DNA of 64,000 nucleotides from Myxococcales bacterium. GTDB taxonomy: Bacteria > Myxococcota_A > Polyangia > Polyangiales > Houyiibacteriaceae. Positions 9,132 to 17,844 of this stretch are shown piece after piece. A model generated the notes under the pieces. That model saw nothing but the letters and a program-made list of their open reading frames with translations, ran no database searches and was not told where the DNA came from. How positions within the stretch are numbered: the first letter of the stretch is position 1; each line of letters starts with the position of its first letter. Location of the stretch: positions 348,187-412,186 of the forward strand of contig JAOTVB010000001.1 of NCBI GenBank assembly GCA_029863605.1. Reading direction: 5' to 3'. Made by a program: the position numbers and the translations under genes.

Positions 9132-10084
9132 AGGCGTCACCCACCAATCGTCGTCTTCCCTCCTCGGACCTCAACCGCTGGATCTACGCGCTAAAGCCCG
9201 CCAGTTGGCCCAAACTCTTGGTGCCGACGCTGTTCGGTCAGGTCCTCGGCGCAATATCGGTCGGTGCGCTCGACTTCATTGCATTCGTATGGGGTCTGGG
9301 GTTTACGGTGGCGGGGCTCGGGTTCATCGTGCTCCTCAACGACTGGGGCGACCGTAAGGTCGATACGATCAAGCGCGACATGTTCCCCGACGGCTGCTCA
9401 CCGAAGACGATCCCGGATCAGATCCTCAGCGTGAGCGCTGTCGGGGTGGTGGGAGCCGTCTTCGGCCTTGCGACTCTCTTGGTCACGGTTGGGAGCGAGG
9501 TCGTCCTAGGTCGACCGTGGGCGCTCGAAGCGGGCGTCGCCTGCATGGCGTTGTTCGGGGCTTACACGCTGCCGCCCATTCGACTCAACTATCGCGGTGG
9601 AGGCGAGTTCCTCGAGATGCTCGGTGTTGGCGTCGCGCTGCCAATCTACAACGTGTATTTGCAGGCAGGGCTCATCCCACCGCAAGTATGGCCCTGGGTC
9701 ATCGGGTTCGCGTTTCTGAGCCTCGCAGGCGGGATAGCCAGTGGGCTGTCCGACGAGCAGAGCGATCGGCGGGGGGGCAAGCGCACGTTCGCTTCGGTTT
9801 TCGGCAATCGCGTCGCTCGACGATCGACCGAGGTTTGCGTGCTCTTGGGCGCTGTGAGTTGGTGGGTGGGCGCGCTCGTGGTGCCTGCGGCTGTCCCGCT
9901 TTGGGTCGTGGTTCCGGCGGTCGCGATTCTAGGATGGCGCTTCATTGGGATGCGGCGCGTCAGCGCAAAAGCCGTCACCAATGCGTTCGAGGCGCAGGGG
10001 CGGTACAAACACTTCCTTCACGGAGCTATTTGGCATAGTACGATGGTGGCGGCCCTGCTGTTGTGGGTCGACATGATTCTCTGA
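9128..10084 (+). CDS. UbiA-family prenyltransferase (first of two)
   Basis: Polytopic membrane enzyme of 318 residues that transfers a prenyl chain to an acceptor with release of PPi. The first Asp-rich motif is NDWGDRKVD (NDxxDxxxD), the second SDEQSD, and YRGGGE lies between them, as in the MenA branch. Eight to nine hydrophobic segments are visible. GTG at 9128 overlaps the preceding TGA (GTGA) and directly precedes the conserved RWIYALKPASWPK, so it is preferred over in-frame upstream codons. The nearby paralogue at 10812-11693 shares the YRGGGE region and the KRT following motif 2. The acceptor (quinone, porphyrin or lipid) cannot be assigned. Confidence 0.88.
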   Translation: MKASPTNRRLPSSDLNRWIYALKPASWPKLLVPTLFGQVLGAISVGALDFIAFVWGLGFTVAGLGFIVLLNDWGDRKVDTIKRDMFPDGCSPKTIPDQILSVSAVGVVGAVFGLATLLVTVGSEVVLGRPWALEAGVACMALFGAYTLPPIRLNYRGGGEFLEMLGVGVALPIYNVYLQAGLIPPQVWPWVIGFAFLSLAGGIASGLSDEQSDRRGGKRTFASVFGNRVARRSTEVCVLLGAVSWWVGALVVPAAVPLWVVVPAVAILGWRFIGMRRVSAKAVTNAFEAQGRYKHFLHGAIWHSTMVAALLLWVDMIL

Positions 10085-10815
10085 TGAGTGCCCGCGCGAT
10101 AGAGAGCCGGGTTTCGACCCTGGACGAGGTGCAAGCCCGCATCGATGCGACGACGTGGGGGGCGTTGACCCTCGACCCCTGTCGTTCCGAGGCCACCCCC
10201 TTGAAGAACCTCGTCGCCTCGCTTGCGGGGCCCTCCGAGGTCGAGCTCTTGGCCGCCGCAGCCATCGAAGTAGCCTCGGCTCAGCTTGACAACTTCCCGG
10301 AAAACCTCTTCTGGGATTTCGATTGTTATCTCGCCTCAGTTCACGCACACGCTGCCGCGTCCCCCGACTATGCCGCGTACGTCGAGCGGACCACGCTCAT
10401 GACGGTCGGTTTGATGCAGCTATATGGCCAGCAATCCAAGATTCGATTCCGATACGTGCACGATTTCATGTACGGATTCGACTGGGCACGGTGGGTGCGG
10501 CGCGACCCCGCGAATCGACTTCGAGTCGATCCGTTCGGACTGAGCTTCCTGAATCAGTCGGAGAGTCGAGGTCGAGACATTCTGGGTCTGATCGAGGCCG
10601 ATGACAGTTGGTATCCCCGACTTGGAGACGGTGTCGCGAGAAATCCGTTTTCCTTTTCTAGAGAGCCCGAAGACGAGCTCGTTCTCTACCGAGATCTTTC
10701 CGCACGGGACTTAGTTCCTGTGCAGGCTTGGCGAATCGATGCTGCGCCCGACTGGAGTCGCGATTTCGACGCCCTACGCGAGGCGCGAGCCAAGGCACTG
10801 AAGCTCGTCGACTAG
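10084..10815 (+). CDS. Conserved-looking protein of unknown function
   Basis: A 243-residue soluble protein I do not recognise. It has no signal peptide or membrane helix. It is acidic and rich in aromatics, with a central stretch (ENLFWDFDCYLASVHAHA, then RYVHDFMYGFDWARWVRRDP) suggesting an alpha-helical fold. The start overlaps the UbiA stop (TGATG), strongly implying co-translation and a role linked to the prenyltransferase. Its TAG stop shares a CTAG palindrome with the stop of the convergent second UbiA gene. No function is assigned. Confidence 0.75.
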   Translation: MSARAIESRVSTLDEVQARIDATTWGALTLDPCRSEATPLKNLVASLAGPSEVELLAAAAIEVASAQLDNFPENLFWDFDCYLASVHAHAAASPDYAAYVERTTLMTVGLMQLYGQQSKIRFRYVHDFMYGFDWARWVRRDPANRLRVDPFGLSFLNQSESRGRDILGLIEADDSWYPRLGDGVARNPFSFSREPEDELVLYRDLSARDLVPVQAWRIDAAPDWSRDFDALREARAKALKLVD

Positions 10816-11693
10816 GCCGAAAACACCATCGCAGCGATCCAGGCGACGAGCAGCACGTTGAGCGCATTGCTCGCCCACCAAGCGGCACGAAATGGATCCT
10901 GCGCGCGCGCCCCGACCAACAGGGGCACTAGCGGCACAATACCAACGAGCGCTCGCGTCCCCATGGGCACGAGTGGCGTCCACAAAAAGACTCCGAACGC
11001 CGCAAATGCTATCCCGGCCGATGCAGCGCGGCGGGCATGGGTCACTCCGTAGCGGACGGGCCACGTTCGCTTGTCCGCGTTTTGGTCGTCTTCCACATCT
11101 GGTAATGCTGTCAGAATGTTTCCGCAAAGGCCGAGGACGGTCGCCGGCAGGATGATCCACATCGGCGCAAGAACGACTTCGGCCTGCAGGTAGTAACCCA
11201 AAGAAGGAAGGCCGATCCCAATGCCCAGCCCCTGCAGGACTTCTCCGCCACCGCGATAGCTGAGTCGAACCGGGGGGAAGCTGTAGAGCCACAACAATGC
11301 GAGCGCGATCACCGCATAAGCCGGCGTCCAAGGTCGTCCAAGAAACGCTAGTGTCGCCGACCAGGTGACGAGGAGGACCGCACTCGCTTGGGCTGCGCGT
11401 CGCAACTGCACCGGCGTGAGCTTTCCCTCGGGAATGACGCCCGAGCCGCCCGAAATCGGGGTGCGATTCCCGGTATCGGCCTCGTGGTCTGCGTAGTCGT
11501 TCGCGTAGACGACGAAAAGATGATCGAGGATGCCCCAAAGCAACGCGGCCACGAACCAGAACCAGTCAAAGGTTCGCGTGATGTGCCACGCTGCCACTTG
11601 TCCGAGGACCAAGGGCACGGCAATGTTGATTTGCGCGAGCGGTCTTGAAGCCTGCACCCAATGCTTCACTTTCATCACAGTACTCGATAACAC
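10812..11693 (-). CDS. UbiA-family prenyltransferase (second, MenA-like)
   Basis: Membrane prenyltransferase of 293 residues with motif 1 NDYADHEAD, motif 2 DVEDDQNAD followed by KRT, and YRGGGE between. It has about eight hydrophobic segments. It resembles 1,4-dihydroxy-2-naphthoate polyprenyltransferases, but the window holds no other menaquinone gene. It is a paralogue of the plus-strand UbiA gene 700 bases away and converges on that operon with overlapping stop codons. The ArsA-like gene diverges from its 5' end with a 25-base gap. An alternative start is Met7. Confidence 0.88.
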   Translation of the reverse strand: MLSSTVMKVKHWVQASRPLAQINIAVPLVLGQVAAWHITRTFDWFWFVAALLWGILDHLFVVYANDYADHEADTGNRTPISGGSGVIPEGKLTPVQLRRAAQASAVLLVTWSATLAFLGRPWTPAYAVIALALLWLYSFPPVRLSYRGGGEVLQGLGIGIGLPSLGYYLQAEVVLAPMWIILPATVLGLCGNILTALPDVEDDQNADKRTWPVRYGVTHARRAASAGIAFAAFGVFLWTPLVPMGTRALVGIVPLVPLLVGARAQDPFRAAWWASNALNVLLVAWIAAMVFSA

Positions 11694-11718
11694 GATTCTT
11701 TCCTGCTAGGCCTGACTC

Positions 11719-12645
11719 GTGCAGGCGCCGACCAGGGAATCCCTCCACCGGCCAGTGCAGTTTTTCACCGGCAAGGGCGGCGTTGGCAAGTCCACCATCC
11801 TTGCGGCCCTGGCGATGCGGGCTGCTGGCGCTGGGCAGCGCCCTTTGATCGTCGAGCTCGGTGTCCACACGTCGTCATCGCACATCCTCGACGGGCCGGC
11901 GGTCGGGTATGAGCCGGTCGAGGTCACCGAGGGCGTGCACGCTACACGGGTATTGTTCGAGCCGGCGCTGGTCGACTACGTCACATCGAGACTGAAGCTA
12001 CGACCGATCGCGAAACTCGTCGCGAAGAATAATTCTCTTCGGCGTCTCTTCATGGCAGCGCCCGGGGTGGACGAGCTCGTCACGTTGCACAGGGTCGCAC
12101 AACTCGATGCCGGTGAAACGTGGGGACCGATCCTAGTCGACCTCGAGTCGACCGGGCATGCCTCGATGTTTCTCGACCTCCCCGATGTTTTGAACGTGTT
12201 TCTCGAGGACGGTCCCCTTCGCCAGGTCGTTGACAACGCCACCCGACTGCTCCGCGACGCTCAACGTTGCGCTGTTCACATCGTCACGGTGCCCGAGCCG
12301 CTGGCGGTGCGAGAGACGATCGAGCTCTACCGCGATCTTCGCCAGCGAGATGGAATCCACCTAGGTCACCTCTTCATAAATCGCGTTCCGCCTGCTTGGC
12401 TCGATGATGCCGGACGACGATCGATTCGAGACCTGCTCCAGACTGCGAGCACCGACGACCCGTTTCGGCCACACCTCTTGCTGGCGGAGCATTTGTCGAT
12501 GCGGCGAGACACCGCGGAGAAGTGCATCCGAGGGCTGAGGCACGACATCGATTTGCCAACCATTCTGCTCGACGCACAAGACGACACTGGCATCCGGATC
12601 GTTCGGTCGATCAGGGCGCGACTTGGACCGACGGAGGCTTCGTGA
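11719..12645 (+). CDS. ArsA/GET3-like ATPase, subunit A of an adjacent pair
   Basis: Cytosolic P-loop ATPase of the ArsA family, 308 residues, GTG start. The deviant Walker A is intact, including the signature lysine (GKGGVGKST, Lys19 and Lys24). The region after strand 2, normally TDPA in ArsA, is instead VELGVHTSS, and switch II reads DLESTGHASMFLD where ArsA has DTAPTGHT. No Cys metal-binding triplet typical of arsenite pumps is seen, and no arsB or arsR is nearby, so arsenic export is unlikely. The stop overlaps the next GTG (GTGA at 12642). Confidence 0.85.
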   Translation: MQAPTRESLHRPVQFFTGKGGVGKSTILAALAMRAAGAGQRPLIVELGVHTSSSHILDGPAVGYEPVEVTEGVHATRVLFEPALVDYVTSRLKLRPIAKLVAKNNSLRRLFMAAPGVDELVTLHRVAQLDAGETWGPILVDLESTGHASMFLDLPDVLNVFLEDGPLRQVVDNATRLLRDAQRCAVHIVTVPEPLAVRETIELYRDLRQRDGIHLGHLFINRVPPAWLDDAGRRSIRDLLQTASTDDPFRPHLLLAEHLSMRRDTAEKCIRGLRHDIDLPTILLDAQDDTGIRIVRSIRARLGPTEAS

Positions 12646-13721
12646 CCGGGCTTCGCGAAGACTGCAAGCTCGTGTTCTGCGTGGGCGTAGGCGGGGTCGG
12701 GAAGACGACCTTTGCGGCGGCTCTCGGGCTCCGGGAGGCGCTTCGTGGGCGCTCGGTGCTGGTGTTGACCGCCGATCCTGCAAAGCGGTTGGCGGACGCG
12801 CTCGGTATGTACGGCCTCCGCGACGAGCCTTCCACCATCCCTTTGCCGGAGAGCGCCGAGGGGGGCGAGCTTCATGCTGCCATGCTCGAGACGAAGGCTA
12901 GCGCAGACGCGATCATCCGCCGAGCTGCGGAGAACGAGACGCGAGCGCGACGCATTCTCGATAACAAGATCTACCGAGCGTTCTCCAACACGTTGGCACG
13001 CTCGCACGCCTATGCAGCCATGGAACGCGTTCACGAGGCCATTCGAGATCCTCGATACGATTTGGTCATCGTGGACACACCGCCGGCCCAAAGCGCGATC
13101 GAGATCCTCGATGCGCCAGCCAGGCTCGTGCGGTTTTTGGACCAGCGGGTGGTGCGTTGGTTTCTGCAACCCGTGGATGGATCCTCCCGCTTGCGGGGTG
13201 GCCCTCTGGCGCGGCGCCTGCTCACGACGATTGCTGGTGAGTCCCTCGTCGGCACCTTGACGGACTTCCTCGGCGAAATGGCGTTCCTACGGGAAGGGTT
13301 TTCGGAGCGGGCGCGAGACGTGCGCGATGCGATGCGATCCTCCAACACCGAGTTCATATTGGTTTCTTCGGCCGACTCGGTGGGCGTGGAGGCGGCGCGA
13401 TCCGTCGCCGACGAGGTCGCTGATCGCGGCTTCGTGCTCGGTCATATCGTTTTCAATCGTGCGTTCGTTTCAGGTGTGGAGGTCAGCGACGTAAGCAGCG
13501 ACAGGTATCCGCCTTCGCTCGCCGAGCTCGCTCCGACGCTCGAACGTATGCGCGCTTGGTTCGCCCACGAGCAGGCCCAAAAGCGGGCCGTCATTGAGAA
13601 GTTTTGTCGCGAGCAGAGCCGCGGTGCCTGGATCCTTCCGGAAACCTCGAGACCCCTAGGAAATCGGTCGGCGCTTTTCGCTTGGATCTCGGCTGGACGC
13701 TCAATTGCACCTCTCGCGTAG
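12642..13721 (+). CDS. ArsA/GET3-like ATPase, subunit B lacking the signature lysine
   Basis: 359-residue ArsA-family ATPase starting at a GTG overlapping the previous stop. Its P-loop is GVGGVGKTT (residues 15-23), so the signature Lys that reaches across the dimer in this class is Val16, while the ordinary P-loop Lys21 is kept. Canonical TADPAKRLADALG and switch II VDTPPAQSAIEILD are present. The partner gene shows the reverse pattern, which suggests an obligate heterodimer. A helical, client-binding-like region (about 90-240) is present. The cargo is unknown. Confidence 0.85.
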   Translation: MTGLREDCKLVFCVGVGGVGKTTFAAALGLREALRGRSVLVLTADPAKRLADALGMYGLRDEPSTIPLPESAEGGELHAAMLETKASADAIIRRAAENETRARRILDNKIYRAFSNTLARSHAYAAMERVHEAIRDPRYDLVIVDTPPAQSAIEILDAPARLVRFLDQRVVRWFLQPVDGSSRLRGGPLARRLLTTIAGESLVGTLTDFLGEMAFLREGFSERARDVRDAMRSSNTEFILVSSADSVGVEAARSVADEVADRGFVLGHIVFNRAFVSGVEVSDVSSDRYPPSLAELAPTLERMRAWFAHEQAQKRAVIEKFCREQSRGAWILPETSRPLGNRSALFAWISAGRSIAPLA

Positions 13722-13759
13722 CGTGCCCCCACCAGTTCGTGCAATCCTTCGGCCGACCT

Positions 13760-14080
13760 ATGGAGTACACGATCGACCACGATTTGAGCCCGGAGCTTGC
13801 AAAAAAGGCTGCCCAAAAAGCGGCCGACCACTACACGAAGAAGTGGGCAAAGTACGACGCGAAGACCACTTGGTCCGGCGATGATCACGCGGAGATCACG
13901 TTTCATGTCAAAGGCGTCCACGTCGCCGCCACCGTCGACATGCGACCGGGGCAGGTCGTGATCGACATGAAGAAGGTGCCTATTCTCTTGCGCCCTTTCA
14001 AACGGATGGCTCTCGATGTCGTTCACACGACCATGAGCAAGTGGATCGAGAAAGCGAAGAAAGGGGAGCTCGACACGTGA
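13760..14080 (+). CDS. PHA_gran_rgn (PF09650)-like small protein
   Basis: 106-residue soluble protein, start MEYTIDHDLSPELAKKAAQK. It resembles the putative polyhydroxyalkanoic-acid-system family: an N-terminal helix rich in Ala/Lys, then a beta region (HAEITFHVKGVHVAATVDM, VVIDMKKVPILLRPF) and a basic C-terminal helix. Family members occur near PHA granule genes in some proteobacteria, but no PHA synthase, phasin or depolymerase is seen here, so a PHA role is only suggested. It is 38 bases after the ArsA pair on the same strand. Confidence 0.7.
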   Translation: MEYTIDHDLSPELAKKAAQKAADHYTKKWAKYDAKTTWSGDDHAEITFHVKGVHVAATVDMRPGQVVIDMKKVPILLRPFKRMALDVVHTTMSKWIEKAKKGELDT

Positions 14081-14180
14081 CCATCGCTTCCGCTTCCCAA
14101 AGACATACGGTATCGCCGCGATTTGGCTGGAGGCGCGACGATGGACACCGGCTGCTACGCCATCCGTCGGCGCCATGGAG

Positions 14181-15374
14181 TCACTCGCTTGCGATCGGCT
14201 GCTTCTGAAATACGCCGTCTTCGTTGAGCCAGGAAAGTCTGTTGCCCCAGTCGTCGGCGAGGATGTCCAAGTCGTTGTCGTCATCCACGTCTTGGAGAAA
14301 GCTGAAGTCAATCCAGAACCCGCTATGAACTGGGGTGTCAAAACGATTGTCGGTTTGATCGCTGAACGTGCGCCCCCCTTCGTTGACCAAAAGACGCAAG
14401 AAGGTTTGGCTTGTCGGCAGATCTGCGAGAGTGACCAAGAGGTCGCGATCGCCATCCCCGTCGACGTCCTCCGCATCGAAGTCATACGTGTCGTACTCGT
14501 TGAAACCCAGGTTCAAGAAATCACGACCGTAGCTACCCGTCGATGAGCCCCAGAGAATCTTGGTGGTGCTATCGTCGTTGGAGCCGCCGATCAGCAAGTC
14601 GAGATAGCCGTCGCTGTCAAGATCGAGAAATTCACTCGCCCAAATGTTGGTTTGCCAGTGTTCACCCACCAGCTGGCTAGTCGCTGTCATCACGCCACTG
14701 CCATTGTTCTCGAGGAGTACGTGCGCGCGATCTTGCCAAGGGGAGCTGGCAAGGAATAGGTCCAAGTCGCCATCGTGATCGTAGTCGCCTAGCGCCCCGG
14801 CATGATGAAACCCCGTGAGCGTATCGTCAGCTAGGGTCGTGAGTTGACCGGCGCCATCCGAAAGCATGTACACGACGGGTGCTCCGGGGAAGGGGTCCTG
14901 ATCAAAACCGTGATCGATCAGCACAGCGTCGTCGTCGCCATCGCGATTCAGGTCACCTACCAGAAGTTTACGCGGGTGGATGCCACCGGGCATGACCTCG
15001 CTGAATACGGAAGCTCCATCCGTCGCCACCCCATCGATGTCGAGGGTTAGGCTAGCTGGGTTTGGTTCGAGCGAGAGAAACTGACCGCTAAATACAAGGG
15101 CGTCTTCCTTGCCGTCCGCATTGAAATCCCCATATCCAAACGCGTGGACGAAGCCATTGTCAGACTTGTATTGGTGGCGATCGATCCACCGATAACGCTC
15201 CTGAGCAACTGCGTAGGACGTCCTTTGGTGTACTCCCGGATCAGCAGTGAGCTGCAGGTCCGTGGAGTCATCTTGACCGCCGCCGGCGCCGCAGCCGGCG
15301 TCGATCCACACAAGCAAGAGTATGAGAGGTGCGCGGTAGCCACGGGCCGCATGTCGGTTGCAATTAAAATGCAT
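14181..15374 (-). CDS. FG-GAP/VCBS-repeat lipoprotein
   Basis: Exported lipoprotein of about 397 residues. Starting at MHFNCNRHAARGYR it has a hydrophobic stretch LILLLVWIDAGC ending in a lipobox Cys. Six repeats each carry a DxDxDGxxD calcium-binding loop (DFNADGKED, DLNRDGDDD, DYDHDGDLD, DLDSDGYLD, DVDGDGDRD, DVDDDNDLD), consistent with a calcium-stabilised beta-propeller of the integrin-alpha/VCBS type. An in-frame GTG lies 6 bases upstream. Function is unknown; such proteins often bind ligands at the cell surface. It faces the PHA-type gene (convergent) and lies downstream of the dioxygenase gene on the same strand. Confidence 0.85.
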   Translation of the reverse strand: MHFNCNRHAARGYRAPLILLLVWIDAGCGAGGGQDDSTDLQLTADPGVHQRTSYAVAQERYRWIDRHQYKSDNGFVHAFGYGDFNADGKEDALVFSGQFLSLEPNPASLTLDIDGVATDGASVFSEVMPGGIHPRKLLVGDLNRDGDDDAVLIDHGFDQDPFPGAPVVYMLSDGAGQLTTLADDTLTGFHHAGALGDYDHDGDLDLFLASSPWQDRAHVLLENNGSGVMTATSQLVGEHWQTNIWASEFLDLDSDGYLDLLIGGSNDDSTTKILWGSSTGSYGRDFLNLGFNEYDTYDFDAEDVDGDGDRDLLVTLADLPTSQTFLRLLVNEGGRTFSDQTDNRFDTPVHSGFWIDFSFLQDVDDDNDLDILADDWGNRLSWLNEDGVFQKQPIASE

Positions 15375-15466
15375 TTTCACAGTATCATAAGAAAGACGTC
15401 CAAGCGCCACTGACTGCGATCTGCCCCGGCCCCCGTCGCGCAAAGGTCGTGAACAACGGCGACTGA

Positions 15467-16234
15467 CTAGTAATCTTCGAGGACCCGAGCCGGGTGCCCA
15501 TGGTCAATATGGCCGATGAGCATCCGGTAGACGCTGTAACCTACGAGCTCCTGCAAGCGTTTCGGAAAGCGCTTCGCGATGTCTCGCGGGATGCCGAGCT
15601 GTTGGTTTTCTTGCTGGCGAATGAAACCGGCGCAGTAGTTCATCGCGATTCCGATGCGCCGCTCGTCCGTGCAGTTTTCCCCACCCCCGTGCCACATGGA
15701 CCCGTTGTAGATCATGATGCTGCCCTTTTTCATGCAGGCCCCCTGGCTTTCATACGTCTGCCCATAGATGGGAGAGTGGTCGCGTTTGTGTGAGCCGGGG
15801 ATGATGCGAGTAGCGCCGTTGTCTTCCGTGAAGTCCGTGATCGCCCATATCGAATTGCAAACGAGCGGCACATGAGGCTTTTCTATCGGGATCAGTTGGT
15901 CATCCGCGTGAATAGGCTGCGGGCGCTCGCCAGGCAGAATACTGATCGACGATAGCGATGAGATCAGGCAACCGTCGTCGAGCACCCGTTCTACGATGGG
16001 CAGCAGTGTCGGGTGTATGGGGATGCGCTCGTACAGTGGACCGTGCACCAATAGATTGTAGATCCGGATCGTGTTGTGCCCTTCGAAGGTGTTGCGGTTG
16101 GGCGTGACCTCGAGCTCTCGTTCGAGCCTCAGCAGATCTTCCGCAAGCTCGTCGGCGAACACCGTATCGAAAGCGTTCTCAACGATCGTGTAGCCTTGGT
16201 CTTCGACCTCGGCCACGTGCTCGCGGAGGTCCAT
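15467..16234 (-). CDS. Phytanoyl-CoA dioxygenase (PhyH) family protein
   Basis: Fe(II)/2-oxoglutarate-dependent oxygenase-like protein of 255 residues. The metal triad is visible as HADDQ (HxD) and the distal His in NGSMWHGGGENC; the following Arg (DERRIGI) would bind 2-oxoglutarate, and IIPGSHKRDH is typical of the family. Substrates of bacterial PhyH proteins vary widely (halogenation, hydroxylation of small molecules or lipids) and cannot be assigned. It is a single gene between the sigma factor and the FG-GAP gene, with no biosynthetic cluster around it. Confidence 0.88.
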   Translation of the reverse strand: MDLREHVAEVEDQGYTIVENAFDTVFADELAEDLLRLERELEVTPNRNTFEGHNTIRIYNLLVHGPLYERIPIHPTLLPIVERVLDDGCLISSLSSISILPGERPQPIHADDQLIPIEKPHVPLVCNSIWAITDFTEDNGATRIIPGSHKRDHSPIYGQTYESQGACMKKGSIMIYNGSMWHGGGENCTDERRIGIAMNYCAGFIRQQENQQLGIPRDIAKRFPKRLQELVGYSVYRMLIGHIDHGHPARVLEDY

Positions 16235-16318
16235 GCCGACTACTGTGGATCTGAAGCCCCTAACCGTCCAGACGCGTCGCGACGCTGCGTCAGCCAGTCG
16301 GGTGGCAGCAGCCCTCGC

Positions 16319-17665
16319 CTAGGCGCCCACGAACTGCTTCAGAGCCGCATCGCCGTGTACGTTGCGTAGTTTCCGCAGGGCCAGCGCTTGGAGCTGACGG
16401 ATGCGCTCGCGGCTCAGGCCGAACTCCCGGCCGATTTCGGCGAGGGTATGGGACTCTTTTTCCCCGATTCCGAATCGCATGCGGATGATGCGCTGCTCAC
16501 GCGGATTGAGCGTTTCGAGAGCCCGAAGCACGGTCGTCGACAGATCCTCGTCGATCACCGAGTCCATGGGCGTGCCACCTTCTTCGTCAGAGATCAGATC
16601 TCGAAGCTCGCTGTTACCGTCGTTACCAACCGGCATCTCGAGCGACACCGTATCGCGGGAAATCATCAACAGGTTGGCGATCTGGTCTGCCGGAAGCTTC
16701 ATCCGTTTTGCGATCTCGGCCGGGGTTGGCTCGCGGCCGAACTCGCCGGTGAGCTTGCGAGTCATTCCGGTTACCTTGGTGAGCAGCTCGCAAGCATGGA
16801 CAGGGATACGGATGGTACGGGCTTGGTCCGTCGTGGCGCGGGCCATCGACTGGCGAATCCACCAGGATGCATAGGTTGAGAGCTTGTAGCCTCGACGGTA
16901 GTCGAATTTATCGATGGCGCGCATGAGCCCCATATTGCCCTCTTGGATCAGGTCCATGAAGGGAAGTCCCCGCTTCAAGTATTTCTTCGCGATTGCGACG
17001 ACCAGCCGCAAGTTTGCCTCGACCATTTCAGCCTTTGCACGTTCGACGTCAGCGCTCGCAGCACTTACCACTTCATGAAGCTTCCGAAGCTTGGAAGCGG
17101 ACAACCCCGAATCTTCTTCTGCCTTTCTTCGAGCAGCTGCTCCTTCGTCGAGCGACTCAACATAGGAGTCCAACGCACAGAGGACAGACTCGAAGTTCGA
17201 GTCGATGGCCGCTTCACGAATCGCGAGGTCGCCTTCAGCAACACGCTGGCGAACTTCGATCAACTCGTTCGCATGCAGTTTGTGCTCGACGATCGCGTCG
17301 TAGATGACCTGGCGACCTTTTTCGATCTGTCGCGCGAGCTCGACTTCGCCCTCTCGCGTGAGAAGGCTGACGGCACCCATCCAGTCCAAGTAGGTCTGTA
17401 CGGGCTCCGCACTAAGCACGTTCGTCTTTTCGGCGGTCTTCCCGTTTCGTCGACGGTCAGCCTTGCGGTTCTTGCCCGGTTTGACGGTGACTTCGATCCT
17501 CGCGGACTCGATACGCCGAAGAAATTTTCGGATGGTGCCTTGAGTCGCGCCGATCTGGGCGATGACTTCCGAGGCTTCGTCGTAGGTGATCCAGCCGCGT
17601 GGTTTCACGGCCTCGATCAGTTCCTTTATCACGGCGGTTTCCTTGGCTTTGTTCTTCTCCGTCAT
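16319..17665 (-). CDS. rpoD: Primary sigma-70 factor (RpoD/SigA type)
   Basis: 448 residues from MTEKNKAKE; an in-frame ATG five codons upstream (17680) is an alternative. A region 1.1-like start (about 10-60) is followed by region 1.2 ([21 protein letters not shown]), a short linker, and complete regions 2.1-2.4 ([54 protein letters not shown]), region 3 and region 4.2 helix-turn-helix ([20 protein letters not shown]). The full set of core-binding and -10/-35 recognition regions marks a group 1 or 2 factor; it lacks the long non-conserved region of E. coli RpoD (613 residues). dnaG and rpsU are not adjacent. Confidence 0.9.
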   Translation of the reverse strand: MTEKNKAKETAVIKELIEAVKPRGWITYDEASEVIAQIGATQGTIRKFLRRIESARIEVTVKPGKNRKADRRRNGKTAEKTNVLSAEPVQTYLDWMGAVSLLTREGEVELARQIEKGRQVIYDAIVEHKLHANELIEVRQRVAEGDLAIREAAIDSNFESVLCALDSYVESLDEGAAARRKAEEDSGLSASKLRKLHEVVSAASADVERAKAEMVEANLRLVVAIAKKYLKRGLPFMDLIQEGNMGLMRAIDKFDYRRGYKLSTYASWWIRQSMARATTDQARTIRIPVHACELLTKVTGMTRKLTGEFGREPTPAEIAKRMKLPADQIANLLMISRDTVSLEMPVGNDGNSELRDLISDEEGGTPMDSVIDEDLSTTVLRALETLNPREQRIIRMRFGIGEKESHTLAEIGREFGLSRERIRQLQALALRKLRNVHGDAALKQFVGA

Positions 17666-17745
17666 CCGTCGGTCTCCCATGCTTCTAGGCTTGGAGTACC
17701 ATCATGTTGGAAAAAACGCAACCATGTGATCAAAAAAATCTAGTT

Positions 17746-17771
17746 TCACTGTGAACGGATCATCACTGTGA
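17746..17771. promoter_or_regulatory. Two copies of palindrome TCACTGTGA in a divergent promoter region
   Basis: The nine-base sequence TCACTGTGA occurs at 17746-17754 and again at 17763-17771, 17 bases apart start to start, in the 180-base gap between the divergent sigma factor and amidase genes. Each copy is a TCAC/GTGA palindrome around one central base. The arrangement looks like a pair of operator sites, but no regulator can be named. The surrounding 50 bases are AT-rich relative to the window. Confidence 0.35.
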
Positions 17772-17844
17772 GGCATCTCACCCCCTCCAACGGCGCCGCT
17801 GCGGCGTTGATTTCCGGACCGACCCTGGGGTACGCCTCTCCGCC

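Noticed and set aside
11719-13721. Arsenite-efflux ATPase (arsA) annotation
   Set aside because: No arsenite-binding Cys set, no arsB, arsR or arsD nearby, and A-loop residues are altered; named only by fold family.
16943-17743. 266-codon open frame on the plus strand
   Set aside because: Antisense to the sigma factor gene with its full set of conserved regions.
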